Shown: in pieces, positions 61,309-64,000 of the stretch | How the letters are laid out: every line of letters starts with the position of its first letter | Position numbering within the stretch: the first letter of the stretch is position 1 | Source: Treponema sp. | Lineage (GTDB): Bacteria; Spirochaetota; Spirochaetia; Treponematales; Treponemataceae | DNA: 64,000 bases | Direction: 5' to 3' | Assembly: GCA_016293495.1 (NCBI GenBank) | Contig: JAEDED010000004.1 | Location: forward strand, 60,424-124,423 | The notes under the pieces: model-generated | The model's input: the letters and a program-made list of their open reading frames with translations, nothing else | The model's database searches: none | Told to the model about the DNA's origin: nothing | Position numbers and translations under genes: made by a program

Positions 61309-62319
61309 GAAGAAACTTATAAGCAGTACTATTACCACTCAGATCATCTTGGAAGTGCTACAATGATATCTGACTGGGAAGGAAAGGAGTACCAGAGAAT
61401 TGAATATACACCATATGGAGAGACATGGGTAGAGAAAACAAACAATTCAGGATCAGAATTCTTTCCATATAAGTTTACGGGTAAAGAAGTAGACCAAGAA
61501 ACCGGTTTGTATTACTATGGAGCTAGGTATTTGGATCCAAAATACTCAATGTGGATTAGTACGGATCCTGCTTTGGGCGAGTATATTTCTGACCCAAAAA
61601 AATCATCTTCTGGTGGAATATTTAATCCTGTAAATCTTGCTCTATATCATTACTCTGGAAATAATCCTGTCAAGTATACGGATCCTGACGGAAGAGATCA
61701 CGGTATACCTTCAGATGTACAACGTATTCTTGATAAACGTGCTGGTGCGTTACCATATGAACCAGAAAAATGGAATGATCCTGGTTTAAAAAATGGATAT
61801 CCTGGAGATTTTAATTCAGTACAGTATAGGACAAATTGTTATGCTTATGCTTTTAATTTACAATCAAATCCATTAACTGGTGCTGAATTTGATAATGGTT
61901 TTGATGGTCCAGGATTTGCTATGCAACCAGGAATGTTTAGTAATCTACCTTGTAATAGAGATGTAATAAATAATCCAGCAAAACTTGTAGAAACAATAAA
62001 ACAAGATGCAAAAGCTTTAAATTATACTTTTAAAGAGACGGAATTAAATTCGCCAGTGAAGGAAGGTAACTGGAAAGTTGCTCTCGTCATAGCACCAACC
62101 GATAAAAATGGAAACTGTGATTATCATTGGTATAGATTGAATGAGGGAGGTACATGGTCGCATAAACCCGGTATGTATCCAGTTACAAACTTAGATGGAA
62201 ATGGAGTTACTGGAAAAATTATTACGGATCCAAAAACAGCGAATAGAAATAATGGTTCTTTGGAATATACAATATTTGTAGGATATTTTGAGGTAGGAAA
62301 ATGTGGAATAGACGAATAA
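61309..62319 (+). CDS. Orphan RHS tip with cysteine-peptidase-like toxin
   Basis: RHS homology begins at about 61309 (YKQYYYHSDHLGSATMISDW) without a start codon; the first ATG is 61363, giving 318 residues. The RHS core is complete to KYTDPDGRDHGIP (~108). The C-terminal ~205 residues contain TNCYAYAFNLQSNP (Cys ~157), DYHWYRLNEGGTWSHKPG (His ~253) and EYTIFVGYF. The Cys-His arrangement resembles papain/NlpC-like folds found in uncharacterised secreted proteins (inference). Oriented + strand, opposite to the main island. The immunity gene overlaps its end by 19 bases. Confidence 0.82.
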   Translation, partial: EETYKQYYYHSDHLGSATMISDWEGKEYQRIEYTPYGETWVEKTNNSGSEFFPYKFTGKEVDQETGLYYYGARYLDPKYSMWISTDPALGEYISDPKKSSSGGIFNPVNLALYHYSGNNPVKYTDPDGRDHGIPSDVQRILDKRAGALPYEPEKWNDPGLKNGYPGDFNSVQYRTNCYAYAFNLQSNPLTGAEFDNGFDGPGFAMQPGMFSNLPCNRDVINNPAKLVETIKQDAKALNYTFKETELNSPVKEGNWKVALVIAPTDKNGNCDYHWYRLNEGGTWSHKPGMYPVTNLDGNGVTGKIITDPKTANRNNGSLEYTIFVGYFEVGKCGIDE

Positions 62320-62606
62320 TAATTTTAACTATTATGGTAATTGTAAACATTTTTGCATTTGGGGAGACTAAAATGAAAAATATTGAAGAATTAAAAATTG
62401 GAACTCTAAGGTCAGAAATCTATAAAGAGTTTGGGAAACCTGATTCTTACTTTGATCTTAATACAAATTTGATAAATGTAATATATAAAAAATCTGATGC
62501 AGAGTATTATAAATTATATTTTAGATTAACTAATAAGCTATGGAAGCTAACTAAAGTTATAAATGATGAAGAATACATAATCTTTATGGATATAAGAATT
62601 GATTAG
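62301..62606 (+). CDS. Candidate exported immunity protein for the 61.3-kb tip
   Basis: 101 residues with signal peptide (IIILTIMVIVNIFAFGE). The body KIGTLRSEIYKEFGKPDSYF and following strands look like the small BamE/OmlA-type fold (KIGMTRDEVxxxLGxP pattern), a fold also seen in inhibitors. It overlaps the toxin end by 19 bases, so it is coupled. Exported location matches a toxin acting outside the cytoplasm. Confidence 0.6.
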   Translation: MWNRRIIILTIMVIVNIFAFGETKMKNIEELKIGTLRSEIYKEFGKPDSYFDLNTNLINVIYKKSDAEYYKLYFRLTNKLWKLTKVINDEEYIIFMDIRID

Positions 62607-63286
62607 AAGTCATAGCTATATATTTTAGAAGACTAAATAAGGCTAAAAACAAAGCCCGCCATACGAATGTTACAAAAAAATCGTTAGATTTTTCACAATC
62701 CGTGTGGCAAATTCAGAAAGTAGACAGTTGAATTGGACTCTTTTATTTTTTGATATTACGTTAGTGCTATTTAGTGTATTAACAATATTCAATGATAATA
62801 TGTACAGTTATTTTTCTGTTTTGATATCAGCTTTGAGATTTCCATATGTTAAATTTTGTAACAAATTTATTATTTCATAAATAATCCTTCAAACTCCGTA
62901 GTTTTCGAAGAAAACAGCGGTGTCGCTGCCGCAGGCTCCCGAACAAAGGACTTTCACCGGAGAAATATTTTTCCGTCCAAGAAAGCACTGGCGGGAGCTT
63001 TTTTGTTCATAGAAGACATTCCTTTCAAAATAAAACCCGAAGGCCGTTTCGCTGCCGTCCGTGGCAGCTCCACTAAACAGAATGTGCGTTATGTTCAGCA
63101 GCCATCGTGGCTGCAGTCCGCGTTGCAACATAACGTACATTCTGTTTACCTACTGAAATGCAAAAAAATCTCTGAAAGCTCCCGAAAATCATAAGGAAAA
63201 GTAAGCGGAGGTGAACAGAACACTCATTATTTTGCGAAAGCGAACAGCCACCAGCCACCAGGACGGGGGCTGCGGAAGAAGAGTTC
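62607..63286. other. 680-base gap with foldback sequences, no convincing gene
   Basis: Contains a ~50-base foldback at 62658-62708 (GCCATACG/CGTGTGGC outer stem, AAAAATC/GATTTTT inner stem) and a 75-base foldback at 63074-63148 with a 22-base arm and one mismatch. An open frame at ~62603-62880 with hydrophobic residues has no start or ribosome site. Bases 62885-63286 are more GC-rich than the neighbours and may be the remains of a mobile element that also left the IS3 fragment. Confidence 0.5.
63074..63148. repeat. Long foldback with 22-base arms
   Basis: TAAACAGAATG...GCGTTATGTT pairs with AACATAACG...CATTCTGTTTA with one mismatch; an inner hairpin CAGCCA/TGGCTG sits in the loop. Confidence 0.75.
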
Positions 63287-63664
63287 GTGATAAAGACAGA
63301 GGATAAGGCAAAGACTGCAAGAAAAATCAGAAAGCCTTTGATTATTCATTCGGACAGAGGAAGTCATTACAAAGCCGATACTTATATTAAGTCAACTGAA
63401 AAGATGAAGAGAAGCTATTCAAAAGTGCATTATCCTTACGACAACGCATGTATTGAAAGTTTTCATTCATTAATAAAACGCGAATGGCTTTACAGGTTTC
63501 AGATTCAAGGATACAACCATTGCCGGAGCCTTGTTTTTGAATATATCGAAACTTTTTACAACACAAAGCGGATTCATTCACACTGTGGCTTTATTTCACC
63601 AAACGAATATGAAGTGAAGTTTCAGAATAAGAAATCTGAAAAGTGTAATAAAAAGGCAGCTTAA
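63287..63664 (+). pseudogene. IS3-family transposase fragment (OrfB C-terminus)
   Basis: 125 codons. The rve integrase core appears as LIIHSDRGSHYKAD (second Asp), NACIESFHSLIKREWLY (Glu) and FYNTKRIHSHCGFISPNEYE. The first Asp and the whole N-terminal half and OrfA are missing, and the first ~20 codons do not resemble IS3. So this is a remnant, inserted between the toxin/immunity pair and an immunity remnant. Confidence 0.85.
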
Positions 63665-63823
63665 ATCTCAATTTCGATTGGACTATTTATTGACAGAAGA
63701 GCAATTTCGATATTAGAGAATAATGAGTTTTTTGAATTTTATTCAGATAGTCTTGAAATATATTTTTCTTATTATGAAGATGAATATAAATATGAAATTT
63801 TTGATACCCTAAAAGAACCTTAA
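63665..63823 (+). pseudogene. C-terminal remnant of a probable immunity gene
   Basis: The frame directly after the IS3 stop is open for 52 codons to TAA 63821 and encodes an acidic, Tyr-rich tail (ILENNEFFEFYSDSLEIYFS ... EIFDTLKEP). Composition resembles the immunity candidates in the window. It has no start of its own; the 5' part was probably lost at the IS3 insertion. RHS homology resumes 15 bases after its stop. Confidence 0.5.
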
Positions 63824-63837
63824 GGTTAGATTAAAGG

Positions 63838-64000
63838 GTGTATAACTTTCCTCCCACAGATCTTGGATGGAATGTAAGCGGTGTAGTTGAATATGATGAA
63901 AAAGGAAGAATAATAAAAGAAGGAATGCCAGAATTTGTTGCAGGCAGTTTGGAAGACCTTCTTTTGACTACACCTGAAATGACAGATCTAAAAACATCAT
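63838..64000 (+). CDS. RHS-repeat fragment running off the window
   Basis: Open from GTG 63838 to the window end. DLGWNVSGVVEYDEKGR and IIKEGMPEFVAGSLEDLL match EGWNASGAVEYDEKGR and VKEGMTEFI of the giant RHS gene (around residue 2340). It is probably another 5'-truncated cassette. Upstream frame is closed by TAA 63832. Confidence 0.75.
   Translation, partial: MYNFPPTDLGWNVSGVVEYDEKGRIIKEGMPEFVAGSLEDLLLTTPEMTDLKTS

Noticed and set aside
62603..62880. 92-codon open frame with hydrophobic residues
   Set aside because: No start codon near a ribosome site and it crosses a foldback; probably chance or remnant.
63074..63148. Integron attC site
   Set aside because: Treponemes can carry integrons and the foldback contains GCGTTA/TAACG, but the order is GTTA first and TAAC last, the reverse of attC boxes, and no integrase or cassette array is present.

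Overview
The window looks like chromosome of a host-associated spirochaete of the Treponema type. This is inferred from gene content, not from a marker gene: an AT-rich genome, many signal-peptide lipoproteins, an sulfatase-modifying-factor (FGE-like) secreted protein, a long SHMT, a STAS protein with a zinc ribbon, and ParE/ParC with unusual sequences. No rRNA, tRNA or CRISPR array was recognised.

Bases 1-16281 are mostly housekeeping genes on the + strand. They run: end of a CtpA-type protease, rsmE, a WecG/TagA glycosyltransferase, a sigma-54-type AAA+ regulator, trmJ (- strand), a STAS anti-anti-sigma factor, a gap with a dense cluster of DnaA-box-like sites, a four-gene membrane/radical-SAM operon, a PTS EIIA protein, a lytic transglycosylase, and rex-serC-serA. 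A small palindrome-flanked GIY-YIG element sits between serC and serA and is fused in frame to serA. A HAD phosphatase closes the region.

Bases 16441-46592 (all - strand) form the most striking region. Read in the transcription direction, a compact type II secretion operon (gspO-D-E-F-G, a 47-aa membrane protein, J-like and K-like pseudopilins, and a composite L/M/C-like protein) runs through stop-start overlaps into two lipoproteins, a coiled-coil protein and an outer-membrane protein. It ends in a giant SpvB/TcB/RHS protein of about 3,280 residues with a glutaminase-like C-terminal toxin, followed by its candidate immunity gene. Two 5'-truncated RHS cassettes follow, each with a different C-terminal toxin (an M23-like peptidase whose motifs look circularly permuted; an RNase-like domain) and its own candidate immunity gene. 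I read this as a secreted polymorphic toxin system with a cassette archive of spare tips, with a type II secretion apparatus encoded in the same operon. The operon promoter carries a 17-base A/T run between -35 and -10, which suggests phase variation.

Bases 46593-60103 hold a decayed IS110 element, rsgA, a tandem array of foldback repeats, parE-parC, an IMPACT-family protein, glyA, an acyl-CoA synthetase and small membrane or lipoprotein genes. Bases 60257-64000 hold the FGE-like gene and a second RHS cassette locus: a + strand orphan tip with a cysteine-peptidase-like toxin and immunity gene, an IS3 fragment, an immunity remnant and the start of another RHS fragment running off the window.

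Several genes (ptsN-like, HAD, parE, rsgA) have a -10 box placed so that the predicted +1 falls on the start codon, suggesting leaderless transcripts.
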